The notes: generated from the letters alone by a model not told the origin. A stretch of DNA of 64,000 bases from an uncultured Bacteroidaceae bacterium (GCA_934426255.1 CAKRYD010000005.1:42145-106144); one strand, 5' to 3'; positions 17,618 to 26,964 are shown, numbered from the stretch's first letter. A program made the numbers and translations.

Positions 17618-17639
17618 CGTGGGAAGATTTAGAAATTTG

Positions 17640-17647
17640 TAATTTTG
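17640..17647 (+). promoter_or_regulatory. -7 box upstream of the PBP4-type peptidase gene
   Basis: TAATTTTG matches TAnnTTTG and lies 59 nt before the start at 17707. No convincing -33 TTG is present at the right distance, so the call is moderate. It is divergent from the nadB promoter about 45 bp away. Confidence 0.45.
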
Positions 17648-17706
17648 CATCAATTAGATAGGCAAAGTGCGTTATTTGGCACGTGCCGTATTAAATCATT
17701 TGATAA

Positions 17707-18999
17707 ATGAGAAAAACTGTGGAGGGCTTTGCATTGGCAATGCCTGTCTTTTTTTGTATAGTGTCCGCCTGCTTCTTTCAGGTGCATGCATCGGTCGCCA
17801 TTCCATCAATTTTACCGGCAAATGTATGCGATACGGCTGAATTTCGGGATGTCCCGGCTGATTCGGCCTGCATGGATTCGACAGATGTTATGCCCTGGCC
17901 TCAAACAATGCAGGCCTCGCTTGATGAATTGGTCAGCGATGATATGTTCCAACGTTCACAATTGGGACTCTATGTCTATGATTTGACGGCCGATTCTGCC
18001 ATTTACGGTTTGGGCCAGCGTCAATTGATGCGTCCCGCATCGGTTCAGAAACTGCTTACCACGGTTACAGCCTTGACCAATTTGGGCGGCTCCTTTCAGT
18101 TTGTCACCCGTTTTTATATGAACGGTACAGTCAGTGACAGCATCCTTAGTGGTGATTTATATTTGAAAGGCGGTTTCGACCCGCGATTTGGCAATGACGA
18201 TATGAACGCATTCATAGAAGTGTTGGTTGAACGCGGAGTCAAGCAGATAGACGGCCGTATTTTTTCAGATATGTCGCTTAAAGATACCTTGAAATGGGGC
18301 GAAGGTTGGTGCTGGGACGACGATGAGAGGACATTACGGCCCTTGCTCTATAACGGAAAAGATGTTTTTATGGCTAAGTTCTATGAAAAATTGGACGAAA
18401 ATGGCATTGCCCATCCAATGGATTATACCGAAAAACAAGTGCCACAGGATAGCGTTGCTTTGCTGGCCGAACGCAGTCATACCGTCGACCAGATATTGAT
18501 GCAATTGCTCAAGAATAGCGATAATCTTTATGCTGAAGCCTTATTTTATCAATTGGGCGCGATGGAGAAAGCCCATTATCCTTCGGCTCGTGTCTCTGCC
18601 GATAAAGTCAATGGCTTGATACGTTCGTTAGGGCTTGATCCCGACGACTACAACGTGGCAGACGGTTCGGGGCTGTCATTATATAATTATACGACTCCTG
18701 AACTTGTTGTTCAGTTGCTGCGTTATGCCTGGAAGCGCAACAATATTTATCTCCATCTTTTTCCTGCATTGCCGATTGCAGGTGTCGACGGGACTTTGGA
18801 GCGTCGGATGTGCTCGGGCAATGCATACTCGAACGTGCATGCCAAGACCGGAACATTGCGCGGCGTGAGCACATTGGCCGGTTATGCCACAGCTTCCAAC
18901 GAGCATGTGATATGCTTTTGTATCATGAATCAAGGGATACGATCGAATAGTGCCGCTCATCGTTTTCAGGACAAGGTTTGCCAAATCATTACGCGTTAG
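17707..18999 (+). CDS. dacB: D-alanyl-D-alanine carboxypeptidase/endopeptidase, PBP4 type
   Basis: A 430-residue periplasmic peptidoglycan enzyme of MEROPS family S13. An N-terminal hydrophobic signal ends near VHASVA. The three penicillin-binding motifs are in order: S112-x-x-K115 in PASVQKLLT, SDN in KNSDNLYAE, and KTG in HAKTGTLRG. PBP4 proteins are usually about 450-500 residues, so this one has a compact insert domain. It would trim pentapeptides or cross-links. It is followed by a strong bidirectional terminator. Confidence 0.92.
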   Translation: MRKTVEGFALAMPVFFCIVSACFFQVHASVAIPSILPANVCDTAEFRDVPADSACMDSTDVMPWPQTMQASLDELVSDDMFQRSQLGLYVYDLTADSAIYGLGQRQLMRPASVQKLLTTVTALTNLGGSFQFVTRFYMNGTVSDSILSGDLYLKGGFDPRFGNDDMNAFIEVLVERGVKQIDGRIFSDMSLKDTLKWGEGWCWDDDERTLRPLLYNGKDVFMAKFYEKLDENGIAHPMDYTEKQVPQDSVALLAERSHTVDQILMQLLKNSDNLYAEALFYQLGAMEKAHYPSARVSADKVNGLIRSLGLDPDDYNVADGSGLSLYNYTTPELVVQLLRYAWKRNNIYLHLFPALPIAGVDGTLERRMCSGNAYSNVHAKTGTLRGVSTLAGYATASNEHVICFCIMNQGIRSNSAAHRFQDKVCQIITR

Positions 19000-19030
19000 T
19001 CCGGCGCATCATAGAATTGTAGAAAGACAA

Positions 19031-19070
19031 AAATTGCTCCCTTCCAGAACAAAAACGAAGGGAGCAATTT
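19031..19070. terminator. Bidirectional terminator between dacB and the GH92 gene
   Basis: A perfect 13-bp inverted repeat, AAATTGCTCCCTT (19031-19043) and its complement (19058-19070), with a 14-nt loop. It lies 31 nt after the dacB stop and 30 nt beyond the convergent GH92 stop, with A/T-rich flanks on each side, so it can serve both genes. Confidence 0.85.
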
Positions 19071-19100
19071 CTGTCAGTGACGCAGAAAATATGAAGGGAA

Positions 19101-21389
19101 TCAATGGTCGTTTGAAAAAGAATATGGAGCAGCGGCGCTACCGGTGCCGCGCTGAAGGTTGGGAGCGTTGCTCATATTGAAGTCTATCTTGCTTCCTTGC
19201 ATCAGTTCCTTGCGTGTCAGGTAGTTTTTGTCATGAATGGCTCCATTTACTTGCAGACAGTTTACGTAACGGCATTCTGAGCTTTGCCCTTCGGCTGTGA
19301 TTCTGGTTGTCTTCCCGTTTGGCAGGTGCAGGTCGATATGGTCAAAAAAAGGTGCGCCGAGTGCAAACTCATTGCTTCCAGGGCATACGGGATAGAAGCC
19401 CATGGAGGAGAATACATACCAGGCCGATGTTTGTCCGTTGTCTTCGTCGCCGCAGTAACCATCGGGTGTGGCGCGATAGAGCCGATTCATGATTTCGCGT
19501 ACCCAGTATTGTGTCTTGTAAGGTTGGCCTGACCAATCGTAAAGGTAAATGACGTGTTGAACGGGCTGGTTGCCGTGTGCGTATTGCCCGAAGTTCATTA
19601 TTTGCATTTCGCGGATTTCATGTATGACGCGCCCATAGTAGCTTTCGTCGTATAAAGGGGGCTGTACAAAGATGGAGTCAAGCATGCGGTTAAACATTTT
19701 TTCTCCGCCCATTAGGCTGATCAATCCGGCAGGATCATGGAAAACAGACCAGCTGTAGTGCCATCCGTTACCTTCGGTAAAGACATCGCCCCATTTTAAT
19801 GGGTTGTATGGTGATTGGAAAGTGCCGTCTTTTTTGCGGCCGCGCATCAGAAGTGTTTCTTTATCGAACAGATTGCGGTAGTTCATGGCATGTTTCTTGA
19901 AAGAAGCCAACTCTTTTTCAGTTTTGCCTAAAGCTTTACCCAGTTGATAAATGCACCAATCGTCGTAGGCGTATTCAAGTGTGCGTGCGGCACTTTCCCT
20001 AATCCCGACATCGCACGGTACATAACCCAGTAAATTATAATGGTCAAAACCAAGGCGCCCTGTTGATTTTACATGTGGATGTACGGCATTGGCTCCATGT
20101 ACAACTGCTTTCCAAAGTGCTTCCGCATCATACCCGCGCAATCCGGCGAGATAGGCATCGGCTACTACTGATGCGGAATTGTTTCCAACCATACAGTTAC
20201 GGTGGCCTGGGCTGACCCATTCGGGTAGAAAATTACTCTCTTTATACATATTGACAAAACCTTCTTGTATTTTCTTTCCAGTCTCGGGATAGACCAGGTT
20301 GACAAGCGGGAACAAAGCGCGGAATACATCCCATACCCCGAAATCGGTAAACATGTATCCTTGTTCTACAGTTCCTTTAAAGGGACTATAGTGTATAGGC
20401 TTGTTTTGTGCGTCCAGTTCATAAAAACTGCGAGGAAATATCAAGGTGCGATACAAGCAGGAGTAGAACGTTCTCACATTGTCAATATTTTTGCGGTCCA
20501 CTTCAATGCGGCCAAGTTGTTTGTTCCATTCGTCGGCGCAGGCGGTTTTTATATCATCGAAAGTCTTATTGCCCACTTCACGTGCCAGGTTTATTTCAGC
20601 TTGCTCCCAACTGATGAATGATGAAGCAGTTTTTACGGTTATCTTACCGCCTTTGGATCCGAAACCTACGATGCCTCCGGCATGTTCGCTGCGGATTTCG
20701 TTCGATTCGCCGGTCAACTTGTCTTTATCGGCAGTGGCCTTGTAGGTGAAATCATGGTCGAACAAGAGCACGAAGTAGAGCTTGAAATTATCGGGAACGC
20801 CGCCGCTGTTGCGGGTGGTATAGCCTATGATTTTTCTTTCTTCAGGCAAGATCTTCACGTATGAATTGTGGTCAAATGCATCTACCGTTAGGTATGCTTC
20901 TTTCCCTTTGGGATAGGTGATGCGGAAGACAGCAGCCCTCATGGTAGGCGTAATTTCCGCAGAAATGTCGTAGTCGGCTAAATAAACCTTGTAATAATAT
21001 GGAGTTGCCACTTCTCCGAAATGGCTGAACCAGCTGGCTCGTTTTTCCTGATCAAAGGCAGGGTTTCCGGACGTAGGCATAATTGAAAACGTGCCATAGT
21101 CGTTAATCCACGGGCTCGGCTGGTGCGTTTGTTTGAATCCGCGTATCTTATGCCCGGTGTAGGAGTAAATCCACCCATCGCCGTTTTTACCTGTTTGTGG
21201 TGTCCAGCCGTTCATGCCCCATGGCATGGTGACGGCAGGATAAAGGTTGCCGGTAGAAAGCTCAAAGCTGGAGAGAGACCCTACGAGCGGGTTAACAAAA
21301 TCTACGGGACCGCCTGTTGCATGGGCAAGAATTTTTGGGAGGCTGCTGATGAAGAAGAACAGCAAAGCCAGTGTTGTTTGCTTCAACAT
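19101..21389 (-). CDS. GH92 alpha-mannosidase, secreted
   Basis: A 762-residue exo-alpha-mannosidase-like glycosidase with a signal peptide ending LAHA. GH92 landmarks are visible: VDFVNPLVGS at the N-terminus, FTDFGVWDVFRALFPL, the central HYSWSVFHDPAGLI, and the C-terminal CGDEDNGQTSAWYVFSS, which carries the acidic catalytic and calcium-site residues. GH92 enzymes of Bacteroidota trim alpha-mannose from N-glycans or yeast mannan. It is monocistronic, divergent from guaD, with overlapping promoter regions. Linkage specificity cannot be read from the sequence. Confidence 0.95.
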   Translation of the reverse strand: MLKQTTLALLFFFISSLPKILAHATGGPVDFVNPLVGSLSSFELSTGNLYPAVTMPWGMNGWTPQTGKNGDGWIYSYTGHKIRGFKQTHQPSPWINDYGTFSIMPTSGNPAFDQEKRASWFSHFGEVATPYYYKVYLADYDISAEITPTMRAAVFRITYPKGKEAYLTVDAFDHNSYVKILPEERKIIGYTTRNSGGVPDNFKLYFVLLFDHDFTYKATADKDKLTGESNEIRSEHAGGIVGFGSKGGKITVKTASSFISWEQAEINLAREVGNKTFDDIKTACADEWNKQLGRIEVDRKNIDNVRTFYSCLYRTLIFPRSFYELDAQNKPIHYSPFKGTVEQGYMFTDFGVWDVFRALFPLVNLVYPETGKKIQEGFVNMYKESNFLPEWVSPGHRNCMVGNNSASVVADAYLAGLRGYDAEALWKAVVHGANAVHPHVKSTGRLGFDHYNLLGYVPCDVGIRESAARTLEYAYDDWCIYQLGKALGKTEKELASFKKHAMNYRNLFDKETLLMRGRKKDGTFQSPYNPLKWGDVFTEGNGWHYSWSVFHDPAGLISLMGGEKMFNRMLDSIFVQPPLYDESYYGRVIHEIREMQIMNFGQYAHGNQPVQHVIYLYDWSGQPYKTQYWVREIMNRLYRATPDGYCGDEDNGQTSAWYVFSSMGFYPVCPGSNEFALGAPFFDHIDLHLPNGKTTRITAEGQSSECRYVNCLQVNGAIHDKNYLTRKELMQGSKIDFNMSNAPNLQRGTGSAAAPYSFSNDH

Positions 21390-21426
21390 GTCTTTTTAAA
21401 TGAAATCTTTAATGATAATTGACAGC

Positions 21427-21434
21427 CAAAGTTA
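21427..21434 (-). promoter_or_regulatory. -7 box of the GH92 gene
   Basis: The complement reads TAACTTTG, 38 nt before the GH92 ATG. It is only 11 bp from the oppositely oriented -7 box of guaD, so the two promoters overlap. Confidence 0.55.
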
Positions 21435-21445
21435 GTGAAAAAACA

Positions 21446-21453
21446 TAACTTTG
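21446..21453 (+). promoter_or_regulatory. -7 box of guaD
   Basis: TAACTTTG matches the Bacteroidota -7 consensus, 33 nt before the guaD ATG. It faces away from the GH92 -7 box at 21427-21434; RNA polymerase cannot easily occupy both at once. Confidence 0.55.
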
Positions 21454-21486
21454 CCAGTAACATGACTAATAAAGAACGGTAGCAAT

Positions 21487-21957
21487 ATGAATCAGAAAGA
21501 AAACTTTATGCGCGAAGCCATACGGCTGTCGATAAAGAATGTTTATGAAGGGGGCGGTCCTTTTGGCGCCGTTATAGTAAAGGACAATGAAGTGATTGCG
21601 TGTGGAGCCAATCGGGTGGTTCCCAATAATGATCCTACAGCACATGCCGAAGTCTGTGCCATTCGCAATGCCTGCCGAAAATTACAAACATACGATCTTT
21701 CGGGCTGCGAAATCTATTCTTCATGCGAGCCTTGTCCGATGTGTCTTGCTGCTATCTATTGGGCACACTTGGATAGGCTTTATTTTGCAAATACAAAGGT
21801 TGATGCCAAACGTATAGGCTTTGACGATTCCATGATTTATGAAGAAATATCCCGGCCTTTGATGCAGCGTCGGCTACCCTCTGAAAGTTTTTTGCGCGAT
21901 GAGGCTCTTCAAGCTTTTAAGATTTGGGATGAGAAATCCGATAAGGTGGAATATTAA
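21487..21957 (+). CDS. guaD: Guanine deaminase
   Basis: A 156-residue zinc deaminase that converts guanine to xanthine. The HAE motif (PTAHAEVCAI) and the PCxxC motif (SSCEPCPMCLAA) give the zinc ligands and the catalytic Glu. Length and the stretches GGPFGAVIVKD and IGFDDSMIYEEI match the B. subtilis GuaD type rather than TadA or cytidine deaminase. The next gene starts 19 nt after it on the same strand. Confidence 0.88.
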   Translation: MNQKENFMREAIRLSIKNVYEGGGPFGAVIVKDNEVIACGANRVVPNNDPTAHAEVCAIRNACRKLQTYDLSGCEIYSSCEPCPMCLAAIYWAHLDRLYFANTKVDAKRIGFDDSMIYEEISRPLMQRRLPSESFLRDEALQAFKIWDEKSDKVEY

Positions 21958-21976
21958 CTGTTAGGATGAATATAAA

Positions 21977-22963
21977 ATGAGAAAAACAATTACGCTGATA
22001 CTCTTGCTGATGGTTGTGAATGCTATACAGGGAGCTGTTAGTCTGAAGTTCAATGCGAATGGAAAATTCAAGATAGTCCAACTCACGGATGTGCATTACA
22101 TTTATAATGACGAACGTTCAAAACCTGCCGAAACATGCATCAATAGTGTTCTTGAAAAGGAACATCCTGATTTGGTGATACTCACAGGGGATATTATTTT
22201 TGGGAAACCCGGGAAGGAAAGTCTGCAAACGGTTTTGAATATAGTTTCTAAATTCAAAATTCCTTTTGCCATTACTTTTGGTAACCACGATGACGAACAA
22301 GGCGTAAGTAAAGCCGAACTTATGAAGGTGGCCATGGGATATCCTTACAATATGAGCGTTTCGTCTGAAGGCATCACTGGAGTTTCCAATTATGCCTTGC
22401 CCATTCTGTCAAGCAATGGCCGGTGCAATGCGGAAGTGCTGTATATCATTGATTCGAACTCCTATTCGCGTGTTCCCGGTGTAAAAGGTTATGATTATAT
22501 CCATTTTGATCAAATTGAGTGGTATCGCGGCCAAAGCCGCCGTTTTACATCCGAAAACGGAGGAAAGCCGCTTCCGTCAATGGCTTTCTTCCATATTCCT
22601 GTGCCCGAATTCACCGAAGCGGCTTGTAGTGGAAGTGCCATGTTGTATGGCTCTCGTACAGAGCCAAACTGTTCACCGGCACTTAATACCGGCTTTTTCG
22701 CAGCAGCAAAGGAGATGGGTGATATTCGTGCTATGTTTGTTGGTCATGATCATGACAACGATTATGCTGTGATGTGGCACAATATACTTCTTGCTTACGG
22801 ACGTTATAGCGGAGGGAAAACCGTCTACAACAATTTGCCGGTGAATGGTGCCAGAGTCATAGAACTTAACGAGGGCTCGGCAGATTTTACAACATGGATA
22901 CGGCTTAGCAATGGCGATGTGGAGCAACGCATTACCTGTCCAGGGGCTTTTCAAAAGAAGTAA
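21977..22963 (+). CDS. Secreted calcineurin-like metallophosphoesterase
   Basis: A 328-residue exported phosphoesterase with an N-terminal signal peptide (cleavage near IQGAVS). The dinuclear metal motifs are in order: QLTDVHY (D-x-H), ILTGDI (GD), TFGNHDD (GNHD/E), then FHIPVPE and VGHDHDND (GHxH-like). The family includes purple acid phosphatases and phosphodiesterases; the substrate is unknown. Likely co-transcribed with guaD, so phosphate release from nucleotide-like compounds is possible but not shown. Its end almost touches that of the convergent GH78 gene (3 nt apart). Confidence 0.85.
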   Translation: MRKTITLILLLMVVNAIQGAVSLKFNANGKFKIVQLTDVHYIYNDERSKPAETCINSVLEKEHPDLVILTGDIIFGKPGKESLQTVLNIVSKFKIPFAITFGNHDDEQGVSKAELMKVAMGYPYNMSVSSEGITGVSNYALPILSSNGRCNAEVLYIIDSNSYSRVPGVKGYDYIHFDQIEWYRGQSRRFTSENGGKPLPSMAFFHIPVPEFTEAACSGSAMLYGSRTEPNCSPALNTGFFAAAKEMGDIRAMFVGHDHDNDYAVMWHNILLAYGRYSGGKTVYNNLPVNGARVIELNEGSADFTTWIRLSNGDVEQRITCPGAFQKK

Positions 22964-22966
22964 CGG

Positions 22967-25249
22967 TTAGCGGACGATGTGCTTGCCCGAGCCGACGTCC
23001 ATGATAAACCAGCCATTTTCTTTTTTGCCTTTTGCCTTTGTCCCATCGACAAGAACCTGTCTGTTCTTGCATGGGAACCAAACTTCCGCGGTGCAATTGG
23101 CCGGTATGTCTATCGTAAGAATCATGTCTCCTTCGGGTGAATGTTTGAATTCTGTTAGAATGTTCCCTCTGACTGTGGGTAACAAGAGACTGGCTTGCTT
23201 CACCTTTCCCGGCTGTGGCTTGACACGGATGCGTTCAAATCCTGGCTTTAATGGTGTAATCCCCATCAAACCGCGGCTAATCAGGTTGCCCGGAGCTGCT
23301 CCCCAGGCGTGATTCCAGTCCTGGTTGGGTTTGTAGATGTTGTCCCAAGCTTCCATTGTAATGGTGGAGCCGGCTCTCAACATGTTATACCAACTTCGTT
23401 GTGCGGTCGATGCAAGCAGACTGTAGGCATAGTCGGCTTCACCGGCTTCATAAAGTCCGTCAAGCAAAAATTGTGCACCGTATACGCTACAGGCCATTCG
23501 GCGTGATTTGATGTAGTCTGTTACGGTCTTCATGTTGCGCGGGTCAACCATTCCGAAAGCCAATGGAAACATATTGGAATGAAGTGCCGAGTGGTCGGTA
23601 GACAGGCCGTCGCGATAGCGTCCGTTTTTCTTGTCAAAGAACAAGCGGTTGAATTGTTTCCGTATGTAGCCGGCTTCATCGGCATAGTGGTGGGCATCGG
23701 AGTCTTTGCCGATAACTTGTGCTATTTGCCCTAAGAGCTTTACTGCCTGATAGTGAAAAGCGTTGACGGTGGCATTGAATGTGTCCATCTTTACTCCATC
23801 AGCTTCGCCGCCATACTCTTTTTCGTTACCTATGTGCCCGCTTTGTGGCCAATCCACGATGTCTTTAAGTGCATTTCCGTCATAATGGATGGTTTTGCAC
23901 AATTCAGGGGTGTTTTTCCCTGTTTTTGTGGAAATCAGGCCGTTGCTTTCGCGAAGGGCCAGAAGTGTTTTGGCTTTCAAGTCGCTGTAGTAGCGTTCAA
24001 GCAGCCTTTTGTCTCCGCTGTACATGTAGTCGTTCCATGCAAGAATCAAAGTCTGTAGGCACCATTCGGTTGGCCAGGTAGGATGGAAGATAAGATGCTC
24101 AATCGTGCGGCGGGCCATGGAAAATTCGCGGTCAACGCAATAATGGCTTAATTGGTTGATAATGGCATCAGCTTCGTAGGCAATACGCTCTCTGTCGCCG
24201 TCTACATAAATTCCGCAGAATGAAGTGGCTTTCATGCTGTAACGGCAAAGTTCCCATATTTTGTTCAATACCGTGTCTGACGAGTTGAAGTGAGCAGCGG
24301 CATCATTGAATGAGTAATGAAGCATTCGCCTGTTTGGCTCAATGGTGTTGACTGTTTGAGGGCTACCTTCAGCTTCCACATATCTGAATGGAAATACAAC
24401 TCCGGCGTAGTCGGGTAGGAAAATGGGATATAGCCGGTTGCGAGCGGCGGTTGCCGGATCGGAATTACGCGCATCCGGCTTCAGTTTCAAATCATAGGTG
24501 TGCAAACCGGGCATAAGTGCCAATTTGTATTCAGCGTAGCGACGAGAACCACCGGGGGTCTGTTCCACTCTTCCATTTGCAGAACGTACTTCGCCGAGTC
24601 GGACAATGATTGTATCGGTATGTTCAGACATGACCGTAAGCCGCAGTTGCCCGATGGCATCGCGCCCGAAATCGAAACAGCGTATGTGAGAAGTAGGATT
24701 ATAGGTATTGATAGGGCGTTCATCCGTAAATTGTAAGGGATAGTGTGAGGCTGTTCCGTCAGTTTTTCCGGCAGTCATGAAACTTTTAGCTGCTGACCAT
24801 GGGCTTTCATAGCCATGATTGTCCCATGTCTTGACCTTCCAATAATAGATGGTTGAAGGAGACAATTCTTTCCCATCCATCGTAATAGATGTTGAATGCC
24901 GGCTTTCTGTCTTCTTGCTGTCCCAAATGTCGGCAGCTCCTGGTTTGAGCTTGTCCGGTGAAGTTGCAACGAGAATATGGTAGGCTGTTTGCTTTGTATG
25001 AGGGCGGTTACTACCTACAATCCAGCTGAAGCGTGGGCGGGAACTGTGGATAAGAGCTGCTTGATAGCGTCCTTTTATATCATTCAAGTCTGTGAGTGCT
25101 GCTGATGATGCATATCCGTCAATGAAAATTTGTTCGGAATGTTCAATCAAGTCGGTCATCAGACCGGTAGGACATTGTGCTTGTAAAATGGAGGCGGAAA
25201 AATTAAACAGCGAAAGAATAGCTGCTGCCTGGAAGAGTCTTTTTTTCAT
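22967..25249 (-). CDS. GH78 alpha-L-rhamnosidase, secreted
   Basis: A 760-residue protein with signal peptide (cleavage near LQAQ). An N-terminal beta-sandwich (residues 60-200, with fibronectin-like HILVATSPDKL and YYWKVKTWDNHG) precedes a carbohydrate-binding-like domain and an (alpha/alpha)6 barrel from about residue 340. The barrel contains the GH78 acidic motif DGDRERIAYEADA. A C-terminal beta-sandwich holds IRVKPQPGKVKQA. It would remove terminal rhamnose from plant or bacterial glycans. It starts 14 nt after a Fur-family regulator gene, which is an unusual neighbour. Confidence 0.92.
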   Translation of the reverse strand: MKKRLFQAAAILSLFNFSASILQAQCPTGLMTDLIEHSEQIFIDGYASSAALTDLNDIKGRYQAALIHSSRPRFSWIVGSNRPHTKQTAYHILVATSPDKLKPGAADIWDSKKTESRHSTSITMDGKELSPSTIYYWKVKTWDNHGYESPWSAAKSFMTAGKTDGTASHYPLQFTDERPINTYNPTSHIRCFDFGRDAIGQLRLTVMSEHTDTIIVRLGEVRSANGRVEQTPGGSRRYAEYKLALMPGLHTYDLKLKPDARNSDPATAARNRLYPIFLPDYAGVVFPFRYVEAEGSPQTVNTIEPNRRMLHYSFNDAAAHFNSSDTVLNKIWELCRYSMKATSFCGIYVDGDRERIAYEADAIINQLSHYCVDREFSMARRTIEHLIFHPTWPTEWCLQTLILAWNDYMYSGDKRLLERYYSDLKAKTLLALRESNGLISTKTGKNTPELCKTIHYDGNALKDIVDWPQSGHIGNEKEYGGEADGVKMDTFNATVNAFHYQAVKLLGQIAQVIGKDSDAHHYADEAGYIRKQFNRLFFDKKNGRYRDGLSTDHSALHSNMFPLAFGMVDPRNMKTVTDYIKSRRMACSVYGAQFLLDGLYEAGEADYAYSLLASTAQRSWYNMLRAGSTITMEAWDNIYKPNQDWNHAWGAAPGNLISRGLMGITPLKPGFERIRVKPQPGKVKQASLLLPTVRGNILTEFKHSPEGDMILTIDIPANCTAEVWFPCKNRQVLVDGTKAKGKKENGWFIMDVGSGKHIVR

Positions 25250-25263
25250 GAAATGTAGTAAAA

Positions 25264-25719
25264 CTAATGACGATGTTGTTTAGCCGAGCAATCCGGACAG
25301 AGTCCTTTTAGTACGTAATTGGCTGTATGCAGTTGGAAACCTTGCGGGACTTTTACCGTTGGGACAGGCAGGCCGCGCAGACAAAATGTTTTATGGCATG
25401 ATTCGCAAAAGAAATGAGTGTGGTGGTCTGAAAAGCCGTCATCATCTTCACCGCCGCAGCGGCATTCGTGGCTGCATATTGCATATTTGGCATGCCCGCT
25501 GCCGTCTTCTACACAATGTACCAGGTGATGGGCAAGAAACAGAGTCAATGTGCGGAAAATAGTGGATTTGTCTACCGTACCCAATTTCGTTTCAAGGTCG
25601 GTCAACGAAACTGCGCATTGAAGCTTCCTCATTTCTTGGAATACCAGTAGTCGTATGGCTGTAGGCTTGATGCCACGTTGCTGAAGCTCTTGCTCGTAAT
25701 TCATAATATGATTCTTCAA
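25264..25719 (-). CDS. Fur-family metalloregulator
   Basis: A 151-residue winged-helix repressor. The N-terminal DNA-binding part contains KPTAIRLLVFQEM and DKSTIFRTLTLF (recognition helix region). The C-terminal dimer and metal part has HTHFFCESCHKTFCL and the second CxxC in LCPDCS, forming the structural zinc site. A His/Cys/acid-rich central loop (CSHECRCGGEDDDG) is unusual and may bind an extra metal. An alternative start lies at 25704 (MNYEQE). Whether it is Fur, Zur or PerR cannot be decided here. It precedes the GH78 gene by 14 nt. Confidence 0.88.
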   Translation of the reverse strand: MKNHIMNYEQELQQRGIKPTAIRLLVFQEMRKLQCAVSLTDLETKLGTVDKSTIFRTLTLFLAHHLVHCVEDGSGHAKYAICSHECRCGGEDDDGFSDHHTHFFCESCHKTFCLRGLPVPTVKVPQGFQLHTANYVLKGLCPDCSAKQHRH

Positions 25720-25773
25720 CTGCGAAAGTTGCTTATTCTTTGATTTCTCATGTTTTATAACAGGGGTTCATAG

Positions 25774-25781
25774 CAAAGATA
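25774..25781 (-). promoter_or_regulatory. -7 box upstream of the Fur-family gene
   Basis: The complement reads TATCTTTG, matching TAnnTTTG, 55 nt before the Fur-family start. No good -33 TTG was found, so this is moderate. Confidence 0.45.
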
Positions 25782-25796
25782 CGGAATCTTTCTTTT

Positions 25797-26729
25797 TTAG
25801 TTCCACTCCATGATCTTTATTCTTCCCTGTGGCCATTCGTTGCACTGTATGTACATCCTGTCCTGAAAAAAGTCACAGTCTTCGAACTCAAAAGGAACTT
25901 CAGCCTGCATATTCACCGCGCTGACCATTCTGCGGTTTTTCAAGTCCCACGAATATATCATGCTCGGGAATTGTGGCGAGCCCACACCCGTTGGCATCAC
26001 GAGGCAGTTACCGGCAACAACGCCTCCTTGGCCTATCTGCACGTGGGGAAACGACTTGTCGAAGTCCTGTATGAGATAGTTCTCCAAGATGTCTTCCTTT
26101 TTCAGCACCACGGTTTTACCTTCTTTGAGCTTGGGAAGCTTGAACACCATTATGCGAAAATTGTTCTTGGGGTCAGTGTTGTTTATTGTATTGCCAAAAC
26201 CTATCAGACGCTTGCGCTTCTTGTCTATGGCCCACTGCACTGCCCAGCCGTAGTATTCGTCGTGGTTGTCGAGCAGTATGGTCTGCACAAGTTCCGCCCG
26301 GCCCTCAGGCAATATCCGTTCCACGAAGCAGGCATCGGTTATGTTTTTCTCCTTGTCGGTCTTGGTTTGCGAGACATACAGCAGTGGGAGCACATCTCCT
26401 TTTTTGTATTTCTCTACTCCGAAGTTGGCAACGTTGGCGTGGTTGTACTTTGAGTTACTTCCGAGCGGAAATGTGCTGAGCCTCGCGAACGTGCCGTCGG
26501 GGTGAATCTTGTAAAGCGAGGCAAATCCGCTGTTATACAGCCCCACCATATAGCTCTTGTGAATGGCAAATCCCTGGAAGCTTTCTTCAACACCTTTTTT
26601 CAAAACTCCGCCGTCCTTCAGCGTATAACCTGTGAGGTTGAATGCCCCGCCCTTTGTCTTCTGTGCACAAACATTGCCGCTCGTGCCAAGTGCAAGAGCA
26701 AGCAAAAGTGCGCCAAATATTACCTTCAT
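25797..26729 (-). CDS. Unknown secreted protein, probable beta-propeller
   Basis: A 310-residue protein with a clear signal peptide (MKVIFGALLLALALG..., cleavage near VCAQK). I do not recognise a family with certainty. The body alternates beta-strand-like stretches with Gly/Asn turns (FAIHKSYMVGLYNSG, FPHVQIGQGGVVAGN), suggesting a 6-8-bladed propeller in the periplasm or on the surface. No catalytic motif is apparent. It ends 77 nt before the Fur-family gene on the same strand. Its upstream region is the long non-coding stretch with inverted repeats. Confidence 0.75.
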   Translation of the reverse strand: MKVIFGALLLALALGTSGNVCAQKTKGGAFNLTGYTLKDGGVLKKGVEESFQGFAIHKSYMVGLYNSGFASLYKIHPDGTFARLSTFPLGSNSKYNHANVANFGVEKYKKGDVLPLLYVSQTKTDKEKNITDACFVERILPEGRAELVQTILLDNHDEYYGWAVQWAIDKKRKRLIGFGNTINNTDPKNNFRIMVFKLPKLKEGKTVVLKKEDILENYLIQDFDKSFPHVQIGQGGVVAGNCLVMPTGVGSPQFPSMIYSWDLKNRRMVSAVNMQAEVPFEFEDCDFFQDRMYIQCNEWPQGRIKIMEWN

Positions 26730-26812
26730 TATAATGTCGTGTTATTTACTTGCGAATTTAGCTAAATGATTTGACAATGATTGGGGCCAGTGAGAATCTT
26801 TTTAGGTCATCC

Positions 26813-26848
26813 GACATTTTGCGTGATATGAGCTTCATGCAAAATGTC
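26813..26848. repeat. Strong hairpin in the thrC downstream region
   Basis: GACATTTTGC (26813-26822) and GCAAAATGTC (26839-26848) are perfect complements, and four further pairs (one G-U) extend the stem to 14 bp with an 8-nt loop. It may terminate thrC transcription about 400 nt downstream of the stop or fold in the leader of the secreted protein mRNA. No adjacent long T-run is seen. Confidence 0.6.
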
Positions 26849-26964
26849 AATTTTGTTAATCATCGACCGATAGGACGGATAAAATAATTGCTGAAGTTGC
26901 AGGGCTGTCTGACATTATTCGTGTTTTCCTCGTCACAAATTGCAGGAGCACTTGTTTATTTCGC

